Counted from the stretch's first letter, positions 17,992 through 27,643 are shown. The stretch: DNA of 64,000 nt from JAZOXB01 sp040096185 (GCF_040096185.1 NZ_JBBMFF010000248.1:1-64000); one strand, 5' to 3'. Made by a program: numbers and translations. The notes: generated by a model from the sequence alone, not told the origin.

Positions 17992-18741
17992 TTAATCGTA
18001 AAGGACAAGCACACCAGCCCAATCTTCTGCTCCGAGAATATTTAAATACCTATCCAACTGGGCCAACCCTCGACGAACAGCGCGAGGATTATTAGGCTTC
18101 AGTTCATATACAATACGATTTACATAGTCTATCCCATCAACACGTGCACCGTTTCCGATGACCTTCTCTTTTATAACGCCAGAGCCATAATCCCACTCTT
18201 TGTGCATTTGACGGCCTCGCCTTGCAGCCGCTGTTTCGCCTCCACATTTGTTATGCACCAGCACCCCATTATCGGATACATAATAGGTATGATAGTCCTC
18301 GACTTGGAAATTATAAACTTTGACCGGGCTTTCGAGCAGCTCGTGCTGGATTTTTTCGACGACGACATACTCACCGTTGACAAGGACGAGAATGTCGCCC
18401 GCGCGGAGGTGCGCTGCATCCGTCCAGCCCTTGACCGGACAATAGAACGGGTGCGTCGGCGTGGCAACAATTTCCTTGTCGCCCACGAAAATGTGCGTCA
18501 GCTCGGTCGTCTCGTTGATATAGGTTTCGACGACCGGCTTGAGCGCAACGTCTCCGGTTTCTTCATCCCACGCCCAAACAAGATCTCCCGCTTTGATTTT
18601 CTCAATTGCAACATACCCTGTTGCTGTAGCAACCAGCGTTCCGGCGACAAAGCATGAGCCATATCTTAGATGGTTCGCATAGCCGCTCAGGCCGCCTTGT
18701 ATTGCACCGGTGATTGCGCCGGTAAGAGCGCCGTCTCCCAT
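17992..18741 (-). CDS. Orphan Rhs tip: Hint domain plus nuclease-like toxin
   Basis: The protein starts with Rhs-tail sequence (GDGALTGAITGAIQGG). Next comes a self-cleaving Hint domain, CFVAGTLVATATGYVAIEKI through VSDNGVLVHNKC, with the N-terminal Cys and the C-terminal VHN motif intact. The last ~80 residues (RRGRQMHKEWDYG ... GARVDGIDYVNRIVYELKPN) have the D...ExK spacing of a PD-(D/E)xK nuclease toxin. The Rhs reading frame continues upstream of the first ATG to about 18785 (SWKGAGQAALEG), then breaks at an in-frame stop. The tip is therefore separated from any Rhs shell and is probably silent unless recombined onto one. Confidence 0.72.
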   Translation of the reverse strand: MGDGALTGAITGAIQGGLSGYANHLRYGSCFVAGTLVATATGYVAIEKIKAGDLVWAWDEETGDVALKPVVETYINETTELTHIFVGDKEIVATPTHPFYCPVKGWTDAAHLRAGDILVLVNGEYVVVEKIQHELLESPVKVYNFQVEDYHTYYVSDNGVLVHNKCGGETAAARRGRQMHKEWDYGSGVIKEKVIGNGARVDGIDYVNRIVYELKPNNPRAVRRGLAQLDRYLNILGAEDWAGVLVLYD

Positions 18742-18785
18742 GCCCTCCAGTGCAGCCTGCCCGGCGCCTTTCCAGCTTCCGGTTA

Positions 18786-19022
18786 TTATTTAGATAATAA
18801 TTCTGCTTTAATAAAGTGGGTTGAGAGTAACAAAATCAGCATCACCACCGCCCAAATCCAAGTGCGCTCGAATCCATTAGAAATACCAAACGAAGACAGT
18901 AATTGTTTATATTTGACAGGCCCAATGATTTCATATACAACACCAAGCACCCCGCAGAGCAGCGTACCGCAAAACGACAAAATGTGCACGATTTGGACAC
19001 CTGTTTTGATTACGTCTTTCAT
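18786..19022 (-). CDS. Small membrane protein, possible immunity protein
   Basis: A 78-aa product starts MKDVIKTGVQIVHIL and has two hydrophobic segments, roughly residues 7-30 and 52-70, joined by a short polar loop. AAGGGG lies about 12 nt upstream of the ATG, a loose fit. The frame extends further upstream (to 19289), but that part looks like non-coding sequence. Its place between toxin modules suggests an immunity role, but I recognise no family. Confidence 0.4.
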   Translation of the reverse strand: MKDVIKTGVQIVHILSFCGTLLCGVLGVVYEIIGPVKYKQLLSSFGISNGFERTWIWAVVMLILLLSTHFIKAELLSK

Positions 19023-19260
19023 TTGAGTTGATATCCCCTTGATTTTGCTCTTTCCACTTTTTATTCGGTAGCTGACAGCACACTTGCCACCAAGTGAGGA
19101 AGTTCCAAAAGATTTTGAGCTATTAGTTGTGAATGCAAGCAAAGCATGGCTGCAAGGCATTATACCGCACACTGCATCTTTTGTAAAATGATAAGGCAGC
19201 GATTGTGTCGCAGATGCCTTGCAGCCGGCCAATGTTAAATAAATATTGTTTAATTTTCTG

Positions 19261-19794
19261 CTAGGCAGATAGGAAAGAGTTGGAGTCAATAATACCTAGG
19301 GCAGCCATTTTTGAAAGAAACTCTTGCTTTTTAACAGGATATACATTTGGAGCATCTTTCATTATTGACTCCTCATAAAAGTTAATAAATGTAAATGAAT
19401 ACGGATGGAATACAATGCAGTACATAAGAGGCGAAATATGCTTCGGTTTTTTAAACCTGCGTGGAGAAAGTATTACGGTGCCCTTATACTGTAGGCGCAG
19501 GCCCAGCTGATTTTGATATGATTCGTAATATATTGACATGGAATCCCAGGGATAAAATTTGATTTTGTGAAATAATGAGATAGTTACACCGCTTGGACCT
19601 ATTGCAATTTTACGAAAAACAGCAATATACCACCTTATGCAGAAGATGGATCCTATAATCCAAACAAGCAGCCCCATGCAGACTGCGCTGGTTAGGCCAT
19701 TGTTCTCAGAAACAAAAAGTCCCCCGATGAGTGATAACAGTATATAGGAAAATATAATAAAAACTATATTCCCTTTGTCGGATTTTATTATCAT
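19261..19794 (-). CDS. Membrane protein with PH-like domain, probable immunity protein
   Basis: The 177-aa protein has two N-terminal membrane segments (about residues 9-27 and 33-52). A cytoplasmic beta-rich region follows: FRKIAIGPSGVTISLFHKIKFYPWDSM, the layout of bacterial PH-domain (YdbT/YcxB-like) membrane proteins. It starts 10 nt after the stop of the Rhs remnant, so it is the likely antidote of that tip. The region is AT-rich relative to flanking genes. The stretch 19023-19260 holds no supported gene. Confidence 0.55.
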   Translation of the reverse strand: MIIKSDKGNIVFIIFSYILLSLIGGLFVSENNGLTSAVCMGLLVWIIGSIFCIRWYIAVFRKIAIGPSGVTISLFHKIKFYPWDSMSIYYESYQNQLGLRLQYKGTVILSPRRFKKPKHISPLMYCIVFHPYSFTFINFYEESIMKDAPNVYPVKKQEFLSKMAALGIIDSNSFLSA

Positions 19795-19804
19795 GTATTC
19801 ACCG

Positions 19805-20767
19805 TCAGTACAAGCACATGGTATACCCTGTACGTTTGTTTCCGCGTTTTTGCGTGTTACGAGAACGAGTCGTACTGGTTGTTTGTGTGCCTGATGCTTT
19901 CCTTTCTCCAGCCTTCACAGATACGGCCTTGTTTGTTGTTGCAGCTATGCAATTATACCCTGTTCCGAATACTAAGTCTGCACTTGCAGTTGCTGCAATG
20001 CGTAAAGCAGACTCAGTCCCGAGATTTGCCAAATTTCCAATGCTTGCCGTGGTTGCAGTAGCGGATACTGCGAAGCATAGCGCAGCCTCACCAGCAGTAG
20101 CTCCATTTTTAACCGCCGTATATGCAGAGTATGCGCCCGAAATTCCACCTGCAATAAAAGGCCCAGCGCCCGGAATTGCATTTACTGCTCCTATTGCAGC
20201 CGATACAAGTGCATCGGTAAGAGTATATTCTTGGCCTGTTGCTTTGGCTGCAATATATGTTGTAGCAACATTAACAGCTGCACTTACCACAGCGCTGACC
20301 AGTGTTAATAGGCCAAACTCCCCGGTATGATCGGCTTGAATAACTGGGCTATTATTGCAATATGCAAACATATTATAGCCAATAATTCCTTGGCCTGTGC
20401 TGGAGTAGCTGTCGGCGTTGATGAACCGATGTGTTACCGGGTCGTAATATCTGCTTTGGAGGTAATAGAACCCTGTCTCGGTGTCGTAGTAGTACCCACG
20501 GTAGCGCAGAGGGTTGATTTCTGCCTTGGAGCCGGAGCTTGAAAGGATTTTGCCCCATGCGTCATAGGCATAGGAAGCCACAGACGTGCCGCCGCCATCG
20601 ACCAACTTGACCACATCGCCTTGCAGGTTCAAGACATAATAGGTGGTAAAGCTGCTGCCGTTGTTGGTGGAATAATTCAGGGCGAACGGCAGCCCCTGAT
20701 TATCATAGATGAAATCCATAATCGTTGCGCTGCTGCCGCTGCCGATCGTCTCCCGGAATATCGTATC
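19805..20767 (-). pseudogene. Truncated Rhs protein: core end plus hydrophobic tip
   Basis: The last Rhs core repeats are clear: RYRGYYYDTETGFYYLQSRYYDPVTHRFINADS, then GYNMFAYCNNSPV. An Ala/Gly-rich hydrophobic tip of about 190 residues follows. A full Rhs shell needs more than a thousand residues upstream. Here similarity begins abruptly near 20767, right against the promoter of the SpoU methyltransferase gene. The 5' part is therefore deleted, and no promoter or start belongs to it. An ATG at 20881 is in frame but only adds intergenic sequence. The tip could be a pore-type toxin; that is inference from composition only. Confidence 0.8.
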
Positions 20768-20834
20768 TGTAAGCATTATAGCATATTTCGCATTTTGACG
20801 CAACTGGCCGCACGATGCGGCGGGAAAACATGCA

Positions 20835-20863
20835 TTGATTTCCGAAAAGTGATGTGCTATACT
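20835..20863 (+). promoter_or_regulatory. Promoter of the methyltransferase-dprA-topA cluster
   Basis: TTGATT at 20835-20840, 17 bp, then TATACT at 20858-20863, about 40 nt before the ATG. GAGGAGGG is the ribosome site. Confidence 0.7.
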
Positions 20864-20901
20864 ATTTAATATAGAAATCAAACCAGAGGAGGGTCTCCCG
20901 A

Positions 20902-21648
20902 ATGGAGCGTATCACAAGCAGTCACAATCCGCTCGTGCAGCACATGCGGAAGCTGCAGACCTCGCGCGCCTATCGCGAGAGCTGCGGCGAATTCGTGGCG
21001 GACGGCTGGAAGCTTCTGGAGGAGGCGCTCAAGTGGTATCCCGAGGTGACGGCCGTTCTGACGAGCGAGCCGGAGCGCTGCCCGGCACTCCCATCGTCGG
21101 CACGTCTGGTCGAGGTCCCTGCGTCATTGATGCAGAGCGTTTCGAGTATGCGCACGCCGCAGGGCGTTTTATTCTCCCTGCGCCTGCCGCAGGAGGGCGC
21201 GCTCCGGGTGCAGCCCGGCATGCTCCTGCTCGACCGCATCCAGGACCCCGGAAACCTCGGCACGATCCTGCGCACGGCCGACGCCTTCGACCTGCCGGTC
21301 CTGCTGACGAACGGCTGCGCCGATCCGTTTTCCGAAAAGACGGTGCGCGCCTCCATGGGCGCGGTGTTCCGCCGTCCGCCGCAGAGCGCACCGATGGAGG
21401 ACGTGCTCAGAGCCTGTCATGCCGCTGGGATCCCCATTGCGGCGACGGCGCTGTCCGACACGGCGTGCGATCTGCGCGAGGTCGATCTGATGCGCCATCT
21501 TGTCGTCATCGGCAGCGAGGGGCAGGGCATTTGCCCGGAGCTGCTCGCCGCCTCGGACCGGCAGATCATCATTCCCATGCAGCCGCGCTGCGAGTCGCTC
21601 AATGCGGCCGTCGCGGCGGCGATCGTGCTGTGGCAGATGCGGCCGTAG
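20902..21648 (+). CDS. TrmH/SpoU-family RNA 2'-O-methyltransferase
   Basis: The enzyme transfers a methyl group from S-adenosylmethionine to a ribose 2'-OH of rRNA or tRNA. The 248-aa protein has an N-terminal substrate-binding part (ITSSHNPLVQHMRKLQ) and the SPOUT knot with all three motifs: LDRIQDPGNLGTILRTADAF, VVIGSEGQGI, and IPMQPRCESLNAAVAAAI. The exact target base cannot be told from sequence. It is the first gene of a same-strand cluster with dprA and topA. Confidence 0.92.
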   Translation: MERITSSHNPLVQHMRKLQTSRAYRESCGEFVADGWKLLEEALKWYPEVTAVLTSEPERCPALPSSARLVEVPASLMQSVSSMRTPQGVLFSLRLPQEGALRVQPGMLLLDRIQDPGNLGTILRTADAFDLPVLLTNGCADPFSEKTVRASMGAVFRRPPQSAPMEDVLRACHAAGIPIAATALSDTACDLREVDLMRHLVVIGSEGQGICPELLAASDRQIIIPMQPRCESLNAAVAAAIVLWQMRP

Positions 21649-21678
21649 CGCGGGAGAACACGGAAGGAGGGCGCGCAG

Positions 21679-22944
21679 ATGCAGAAGCACTGGGTTTGGC
21701 TTGCAACGCGAAGCGGCATCGGGGTCCGGGGCCGCGCGGAGCTGCTGCGCCGGTTCGGCACGGCAGAGCGCATTTATGCCATGGACCGGGACGCGCTGCA
21801 GGCAGAGGAAGGCCTGCGGCGGAGCTGGCTCGAGCCGCTGCTCGACAAAACGCTGGACGGCGCGGAGCGCATTCTGGCGCAGTGCGACCGTTTTGACATC
21901 CGCCTTCTGACCTATGCGGAGCCTGCCTATCCCGAGCGGCTGCGCAACATTGCAGACCCGCCTGCGCTTTTGTATTATCAGGGCCGTCTGCCGGATTTTG
22001 ACCACGAGGCCGCGATCGCCGTTGTCGGCTCACGCCGGTGCAGCGCTTATGGCCTGCTGCACGCCAAGCAGTTCTCCCGCCTGATCGCCGCAAGCGGCGG
22101 GCTTGTGATGTCCGGCGGTGCGCGCGGCATCGATACCATGGCGCTGCAGAGCGCGATGGACCTGCCGGAGCCGGTCGTCTGTGTGCTGGCCTGCGGGCTC
22201 GACATCGCCTATCCGCCGGAAAACGGCCAGCTGTTCGCGCAGATCGCGTCGAGAGGCTGCCTCCTGAGCGAATACCCGCCGGGGACGAGCCCGATGCGCG
22301 GCAATTTCCCGGTGCGCAACCGTATTCTGAGCGGCCTTTCCGTTGGCGTTCTCGTGGTCGAGGCCTCGGCGCAGAGCGGTGCGCTCATCACGGCGCGGCT
22401 GGCGCTGGAGCAGGGCAGGGACGTATTTGCCATTCCCGGCAATCTCGGCGTCGCCTCGTGCGAGGGGACGAATCGCCTGCTGCGCGAGGGTGCGCTCATG
22501 CCCGAAAACGGCTGGGAGCTGCTGCAGGAATACACGCACCTGTTTCCGGGCAAGCTGGCGGACGGTCGCCGCCGCGAGGTGATGGAGCAGCGCTTTGGGT
22601 CGCATTACGCAGCGGCCGTCCCTGCGCAGCCCCTGCCGGAGAGACCGGCAAAACCGGCCCGCCCGGCAGCGCCTTCACCGGAAAAGTCCCCAGCCCTCGA
22701 CAAAAAAGACATTGACAATCCGCCTGCAAGGCCTTATAGTGACAGAAAGAAAGCACCGCCCGCCCTGTCCGGCGACGAAGCGGCGGTCTATGCCGCCCTG
22801 ACGCCGGAGCCGATCCTTGCGGATCTTCTCACGGAGCATACGGGCCTTCCGCCGCAGCGCCTGCTTGCGGCCATGACCATGCTCCAGATCAAGGGGCTGG
22901 CCAAAAAGCTTCCCGGCAACCGCTATCAGCGCGCCGGAGGATAA
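21679..22944 (+). CDS. dprA: DNA-processing protein DprA
   Basis: DprA loads RecA on incoming single-stranded DNA in natural transformation and is widespread even in bacteria not known to be competent. The 421-aa protein has an N-terminal helix-hairpin region and a Rossmann core with AVVGSRRCSAYG, SGGARGIDTMA and FPVRNRILSGLS. A Pro/Ala/Lys-rich linker (about residues 310-355) follows, then a C-terminal winged-helix domain (LTPEPILADLLTEHTGLPPQRLLAAMTMLQIKG). GGAGG precedes the ATG. topA follows after 22 nt, a common dprA-topA pairing. Confidence 0.95.
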   Translation: MQKHWVWLATRSGIGVRGRAELLRRFGTAERIYAMDRDALQAEEGLRRSWLEPLLDKTLDGAERILAQCDRFDIRLLTYAEPAYPERLRNIADPPALLYYQGRLPDFDHEAAIAVVGSRRCSAYGLLHAKQFSRLIAASGGLVMSGGARGIDTMALQSAMDLPEPVVCVLACGLDIAYPPENGQLFAQIASRGCLLSEYPPGTSPMRGNFPVRNRILSGLSVGVLVVEASAQSGALITARLALEQGRDVFAIPGNLGVASCEGTNRLLREGALMPENGWELLQEYTHLFPGKLADGRRREVMEQRFGSHYAAAVPAQPLPERPAKPARPAAPSPEKSPALDKKDIDNPPARPYSDRKKAPPALSGDEAAVYAALTPEPILADLLTEHTGLPPQRLLAAMTMLQIKGLAKKLPGNRYQRAGG

Positions 22945-22966
22945 TGGATATATGGAGGTTCCCTTC

Positions 22967-25300
22967 ATGACAAAGGGATCGAATCTGGTGATCGTCGAGT
23001 CACCGTCTAAAGCAAAGACCATTGGAAAATATCTCGGCCCGGATTATCGCGTCGAGGCCTGTATGGGCCACCTGCGCGACCTGCCCAAGAGCAAGATGGG
23101 CGTCGATCTGGAGCACGATTTTGAACCGGACTATCAGCCACTGGCCAGCAAGGCCGCGATCATCTCTGAGCTGCGCAGCGCATCCAAGGCTGCAAAGCAC
23201 ATCTATCTTGCAACTGACCCTGACCGCGAGGGAGAGGCGATCTCATGGCATCTGAAGGAGCTGCTGGAGCTGCCGGACGACAAGACGGAGCGCGTGACGT
23301 TCAACGAGATCACGAAAAACGTCGTAACGCGCAGCATTCAGGAGCCGCGCAGCATCGATTATAATCTGGTGGACGCCCAGCAGGCCCGCCGGATCCTTGA
23401 CCGTATCGTCGGCTACCAGCTCAGCCCGCTGCTGTGGAAGAAGATCCGCCGCGGCCTGTCCGCCGGGCGCGTGCAGTCTGTTGCCACGCGTCTTGTCGTG
23501 GAGCGCGAGCAGGAGATCGAGGCCTTCGTGCCGAAGGAATACTGGACGATCGACGTGCTGCTGCGCTGCCTGAACAAGCCGGGCAGCTTCACGGCGCACT
23601 ATTACGGCGAGGAAAAGAAGCGCGAGCTGCACAGCGAGGCCGAGGCCGACGAGGTCCTGCGCGACATCGCCGGGCAGGAATTCACCATTGCGGGCATCAA
23701 GCGCACGGAAAAGCGCCGCTCGCCGACGCCGCCGTTCATCACCTCCACGCTGCAGCAGGAGGCCTCCCGCAAGCTCAATATGACGCCGCGCCGCACGATG
23801 GCCGTTGCGCAGCAGCTCTATGAGGGCGTCGACATCAGCGGCGAGGGCACCGTCGGCCTCATCACCTATATGCGTACCGACTCCCTGCGCCTGTCCGAGG
23901 AGGCGCTGGCCGCCGCGCGTGATTTTATCACCGATCGCTATGGCCCGGCCTACTATCCCGGCCAGCCCCGCCATTTCCGCAAGAAGGAGGGCGCGCAGGA
24001 CGCGCATGAGGCCATTCGCCCCAGCAACGTCCGGCTCGACCCCGAGAGCATTCAGGCAGACCTGACGCGTGAGCAGTACCGGCTGTACAAGCTGATCTGG
24101 AGCCGCTTTGTCGCCTGCCAGATGTCCGACGCGCGCTATGACGCCGTGCAGATCGACGCACGCTGTGCGGGCCATGCCTTCCGCGCCAGCGACCAGATCC
24201 TGAAATTCTCCGGCTTTACCGCCGTGTATGAAGAGGGCCGCGACGACGAGGCCGAGGAGCGCTCCTCCTCGCTGCCCGATCTCGACGGCTCCGAGCGCCT
24301 GACTGCCGACAAGCAGGAAAAGGCCCAGCATTTCACCCAGCCGCCCGCGCGCTACACCGAGGCGACGCTTGTCAAGGCGATGGAGGAGCGCGGCGTGGGC
24401 CGCCCGTCGACCTATGCGTCGATCGTCGCGACGATCCAGGACCGCGAGTACGTCATCAAGAAGGACAAGCGCCTCTGGCCGACACCGCTCGGCCGCGTTG
24501 TGACCGAGCTGATGATCGAGCGCTTCCGCGACATCATCGATGTCGAGTTCACGGCGAATATGGAGCACCAGCTCGATGAGGTCGAGGCCGGAAAGGTCGG
24601 CTGGAAGACCGTCCTGCGCGATTTCTATCAGGATTTCCACCGCGAGATGGAGGATGCCGAGAAAGCTCTCGACGGTGTGCGCATCAAGGTGCCAGATGAA
24701 GAGACCGATGAGGTCTGCGAGCTGTGCGGGCGCAAAATGGTCATCAAGAGCGGCCGCTTTGGCCGGTTTTTGGCTTGCCCCGGCTTCCCGGAGTGCAAGA
24801 ATACCAAGCCGCTCGTTGAGCGTATGCCGGGCCGCTGCCCGCGCTGCGGCAGTGGGATGCTCAAGCGCAAGTCAAAAAAGGGCTATGTCTACTACGCCTG
24901 CGAGCGCGGCGCGGAGTGCGGCTTTATGACGTGGGACGTGCCCACGGCGCAGGATTGCCCGAGCTGCGGGCAGACGATGTTCAAGAAATCCGGCCGCGGC
25001 CAGATGAAGCCGTTCTGCATCAACGAAAAGTGCCCGGACTTCCTGCCGGAGGACAAGCGCGGTTATAAGCGCCGCATGCCGAAGGCCACGACGGACACCG
25101 TTGAGAATGCCGAGGAGATTGCCCCGGCCGCGGAGGAAGCGGAAAAGAAGCCTGCCAAAACGGCCAAAACGACGAAGACCGGGAAGACGGCCAAGGCCGC
25201 CAAGGCCGCCAAGGCCGCAAAAACTGCGAAGACCACGAAAAAAGCGGCGGAGAAAAAGCCTGCCGCACGCAAAAAGACAAAAACGGAGAGCGAAGCATGA
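22967..25300 (+). CDS. topA: DNA topoisomerase I
   Basis: TopA relaxes negative supercoils by nicking one strand. The ~777-aa protein has the Toprim domain (LVIVESPSKAKTIGKYLG, then ATDPDREGEAISWH) and the active-site Tyr near residue 301 in GLITYMRTDS. Three C-terminal zinc fingers begin CELCGRKM, CPRCGSGM and CPSCGQTM. A final ~70-residue Lys/Ala tail made of AKTAK-type repeats probably binds DNA. I chose ATG 22967 because TGGAGG precedes it; ATG 22952 is in frame but overlaps that site. The stop overlaps trmFO by 4 nt. Confidence 0.97.
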   Translation: MTKGSNLVIVESPSKAKTIGKYLGPDYRVEACMGHLRDLPKSKMGVDLEHDFEPDYQPLASKAAIISELRSASKAAKHIYLATDPDREGEAISWHLKELLELPDDKTERVTFNEITKNVVTRSIQEPRSIDYNLVDAQQARRILDRIVGYQLSPLLWKKIRRGLSAGRVQSVATRLVVEREQEIEAFVPKEYWTIDVLLRCLNKPGSFTAHYYGEEKKRELHSEAEADEVLRDIAGQEFTIAGIKRTEKRRSPTPPFITSTLQQEASRKLNMTPRRTMAVAQQLYEGVDISGEGTVGLITYMRTDSLRLSEEALAAARDFITDRYGPAYYPGQPRHFRKKEGAQDAHEAIRPSNVRLDPESIQADLTREQYRLYKLIWSRFVACQMSDARYDAVQIDARCAGHAFRASDQILKFSGFTAVYEEGRDDEAEERSSSLPDLDGSERLTADKQEKAQHFTQPPARYTEATLVKAMEERGVGRPSTYASIVATIQDREYVIKKDKRLWPTPLGRVVTELMIERFRDIIDVEFTANMEHQLDEVEAGKVGWKTVLRDFYQDFHREMEDAEKALDGVRIKVPDEETDEVCELCGRKMVIKSGRFGRFLACPGFPECKNTKPLVERMPGRCPRCGSGMLKRKSKKGYVYYACERGAECGFMTWDVPTAQDCPSCGQTMFKKSGRGQMKPFCINEKCPDFLPEDKRGYKRRMPKATTDTVENAEEIAPAAEEAEKKPAKTAKTTKTGKTAKAAKAAKAAKTAKTTKKAAEKKPAARKKTKTESEA

Positions 25301-26595
25301 CCGAAGTACGCGTGATCGGCGCGGGACTTGCGGGCAGTGAGGCCGCATGGCAGCTTGCCGAGCGCGGCTTTGCCGTCCGCCTGTCCGAGATGAAGCCGGT
25401 AAAAATGACCCCTGCGCACCACTGCGCAGATTTTGCGGAGCTTGTCTGCTCCAACTCCCTGCGCGGCGACCGGCTGGAAAATGCCGTCGGCCTGCTCAAG
25501 GAGGAGCTGCGGCGGCTCGGGAGCCTCATCCTGCAGTGCGCCGACGCCACACGCGTCGAGGCGGGCGGCTGCCTTGCCGTCGACCGCTACGGCTTTTCCG
25601 GTATGGTGACAGAGCGCATCCGCAGCCACCCGAATATCACGGTCATCTCCGAGGAGGTGACCGAGGTCCCGGCGGGGCCGGTCATCATCGCGACGGGCCC
25701 CCTGACGTCCGACGCCATGAGCGAGGCCATCGGCCGCTATTTCGGCCAGACGGATTATCTGCATTTCTTTGACGCGGCTGCGCCGCTCGTCACGCTGGAG
25801 TCCATCGATATGACGAAGGCGTGGTACGCCTCCCGCTATGACCGCGGGAGCGCGGATTACATCAACTGCGCCATGACGCGCGAGGAATATCAGGCCTTCG
25901 TCCGGGAGCTGGCCGCCGCCGAGGAAGCGGAGGTGCACGGCTTTGAGGACAAAAACGTCTTTGAGGGCTGCATGCCGGTCGAGGTCATGGCCCGCCGTGG
26001 CGAGGACACGCTGCGCTACGGCCCCCTGAAGCCCGTCGGCCTGCGGGACCCGGCAACGGGCCGCGAGCCCTATGCTGTCGTTCAGCTCCGGCGCGACAAT
26101 GCGGCTGGAAACATCTACAATCTCGTCGGGTTCCAGACGCACCTGCGCTTCCCGGAGCAGAAGCGCGTGTTCTCCATGATCCCGGCGCTGCACGATGCGG
26201 AATTCGTCCGCTACGGCGTGATGCACCGCAACACGTTTCTGAATTCACCGAAGCTGCTCGACGCGTGCTACGCAGACCGGCGCGACCCCATGGTCGCCTT
26301 TGCCGGGCAGATGACGGGCGTGGAGGGCTATGTCGAATCGTGCGCCTCCGGCTATCTTGCCGCCGTCAGCATGGCGGCGCGGCTGGAGGAAAGGCCCGTG
26401 CCGGACTTCGGCACCGTGACGGCCATCGGCGCGCTGGCGCACTATGTCAGCGACAGCACCGTGGCATCGTTCCAGCCGATGAATGTGAATTTCGGCATCA
26501 TCGCCCCGCTCGAGCAGCGGGTGCGTGGAAAAGCAAACAAGAATCTGGCCATTGCCAACCGGTCGCTTGCGCACCTGGAGGCCATGGAGAAATGA
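25297..26595 (+). CDS. trmFO: tRNA (uracil-5-)-methyltransferase TrmFO
   Basis: TrmFO makes ribothymidine at position 54 of tRNAs using methylene-tetrahydrofolate and FAD. The 432-aa protein begins with the FAD loop VIGAGLAGSEAAWQLAERG, followed by the family signature LVCSNSLRGDRLENAVGLLKEE. It has the catalytic-region Cys in CMPVEVMA and the C-terminal GQMTGVEGYVES and MNVNFGI motifs. topA-trmFO adjacency is common in Firmicutes. The start overlaps the topA stop as ATGA. Confidence 0.97.
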   Translation: MTEVRVIGAGLAGSEAAWQLAERGFAVRLSEMKPVKMTPAHHCADFAELVCSNSLRGDRLENAVGLLKEELRRLGSLILQCADATRVEAGGCLAVDRYGFSGMVTERIRSHPNITVISEEVTEVPAGPVIIATGPLTSDAMSEAIGRYFGQTDYLHFFDAAAPLVTLESIDMTKAWYASRYDRGSADYINCAMTREEYQAFVRELAAAEEAEVHGFEDKNVFEGCMPVEVMARRGEDTLRYGPLKPVGLRDPATGREPYAVVQLRRDNAAGNIYNLVGFQTHLRFPEQKRVFSMIPALHDAEFVRYGVMHRNTFLNSPKLLDACYADRRDPMVAFAGQMTGVEGYVESCASGYLAAVSMAARLEERPVPDFGTVTAIGALAHYVSDSTVASFQPMNVNFGIIAPLEQRVRGKANKNLAIANRSLAHLEAMEK

Positions 26596-26605
26596 GGGAA
26601 CAGGC

Positions 26606-27643
26606 ATGAAAATCATTCTGGATGCAATGGGAGGCGACAATGCCCCGGATGCCGTGGTGCGCGGCGCACTGGAGGCGGCCAAGGAGTTCGGCGTGCAGAT
26701 CGTTCTGGTCGGCCGCGGCGCGGATATCCTTGCCAGCATGAAGGCACAGGGCTGGGATACGCTCCCGGACGGCGTGGAGCTTGCCAATGCCGAGGATGTG
26801 GTGGACATGCACTGCGATCCCGCCGCGGTCGTGAAGCAGCATCCGAACTCTTCGCTCGTGCTGGGCGCAAGAATGCTGGCGCAGGGCGGCGGTGATGCGT
26901 TCATCTCGGCCGGCAATACCGGCGCGCTGCTCACGGCGGCTACGCTGCTCGTCAAGCGCATCCGCGGTATCCGCCGCGCGGCGTTCTCGCCGGTCCTTCC
27001 GACGAAGGACGGCCACGCCATTCTCATCGATGCGGGCGCGAATGCCGAGTGCACGCCGGAATTCCTGCTGCAGTTCGGCTGCATGGGCTCGTTCTACGCG
27101 CAGAAGGCGCTCGGCATCGAGTCGCCGCGCGTGGGCCTTCTGAACAACGGCGCGGAAGATACGAAGGGCGACCCGCTCCACCGCGAGGCCCATCAGCTTC
27201 TGAAGCGCGCCGCGGAGCAGGGGACCATCCACTTCGTCGGCAATGTCGAGGCGCGCGATGTGCCGTTCGGCGCGGCGGATGTTATCGTGGCGGACGGCTT
27301 CTCCGGCAACGTCCTGCTCAAGACCATGGAGGGCACGGCCATGTTCATGTCCGACATGATGAAGCAGATGTTCTACCGCAATCCGCTGACGATGCTCGGC
27401 GCGCTGCTGTGTAAAAAGGGCATCAACGGCATCCGCAAGACCATGGACTACCGCGAAACGGGCGGGTCCATCGTCATCGGCATCAGCCGCCCGGTCATCA
27501 AGGCGCACGGCTCGTCCGACGACGCCGCCATCCGCGGCGCGATCCGGCAGGCCATCCGCGCGGTCGAGAGCGGCTTCTGCGAGGAAATTCGTGCCAATAT
27601 CGGGCAGATGATCCTGCCCAGGGAGGAAGAACATGCTGAATAA
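26606..27643 (+). CDS. plsX: Phosphate acyltransferase PlsX
   Basis: PlsX converts acyl-ACP to acyl-phosphate for phospholipid synthesis. The 345-aa protein starts MKIILDAMGGDNAPDAVV, the family hallmark, and has FISAGNTGALL, VLPTKDG, and ADGFSGNVLLKTMEG. I chose ATG 26606 (MKIILDAMGG). An upstream in-frame ATG (26525) lies inside trmFO. It overlaps rnc by 11 nt. The usual acpP gene between plsX and rnc is absent here. Confidence 0.96.
   Translation: MKIILDAMGGDNAPDAVVRGALEAAKEFGVQIVLVGRGADILASMKAQGWDTLPDGVELANAEDVVDMHCDPAAVVKQHPNSSLVLGARMLAQGGGDAFISAGNTGALLTAATLLVKRIRGIRRAAFSPVLPTKDGHAILIDAGANAECTPEFLLQFGCMGSFYAQKALGIESPRVGLLNNGAEDTKGDPLHREAHQLLKRAAEQGTIHFVGNVEARDVPFGAADVIVADGFSGNVLLKTMEGTAMFMSDMMKQMFYRNPLTMLGALLCKKGINGIRKTMDYRETGGSIVIGISRPVIKAHGSSDDAAIRGAIRQAIRAVESGFCEEIRANIGQMILPREEEHAE

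Noticed and set aside
19023..19289. N-terminal extension of the small membrane protein up to 19289
   Set aside because: It overlaps the end of the preceding gene, has no ribosome site, and its composition is unlike the membrane part. The start at 19022 is preferred.
20768..20881. Start of the Rhs remnant at ATG 20881
   Set aside because: The first 38 codons have no Rhs similarity and overlap the promoter of the forward-strand methyltransferase gene.
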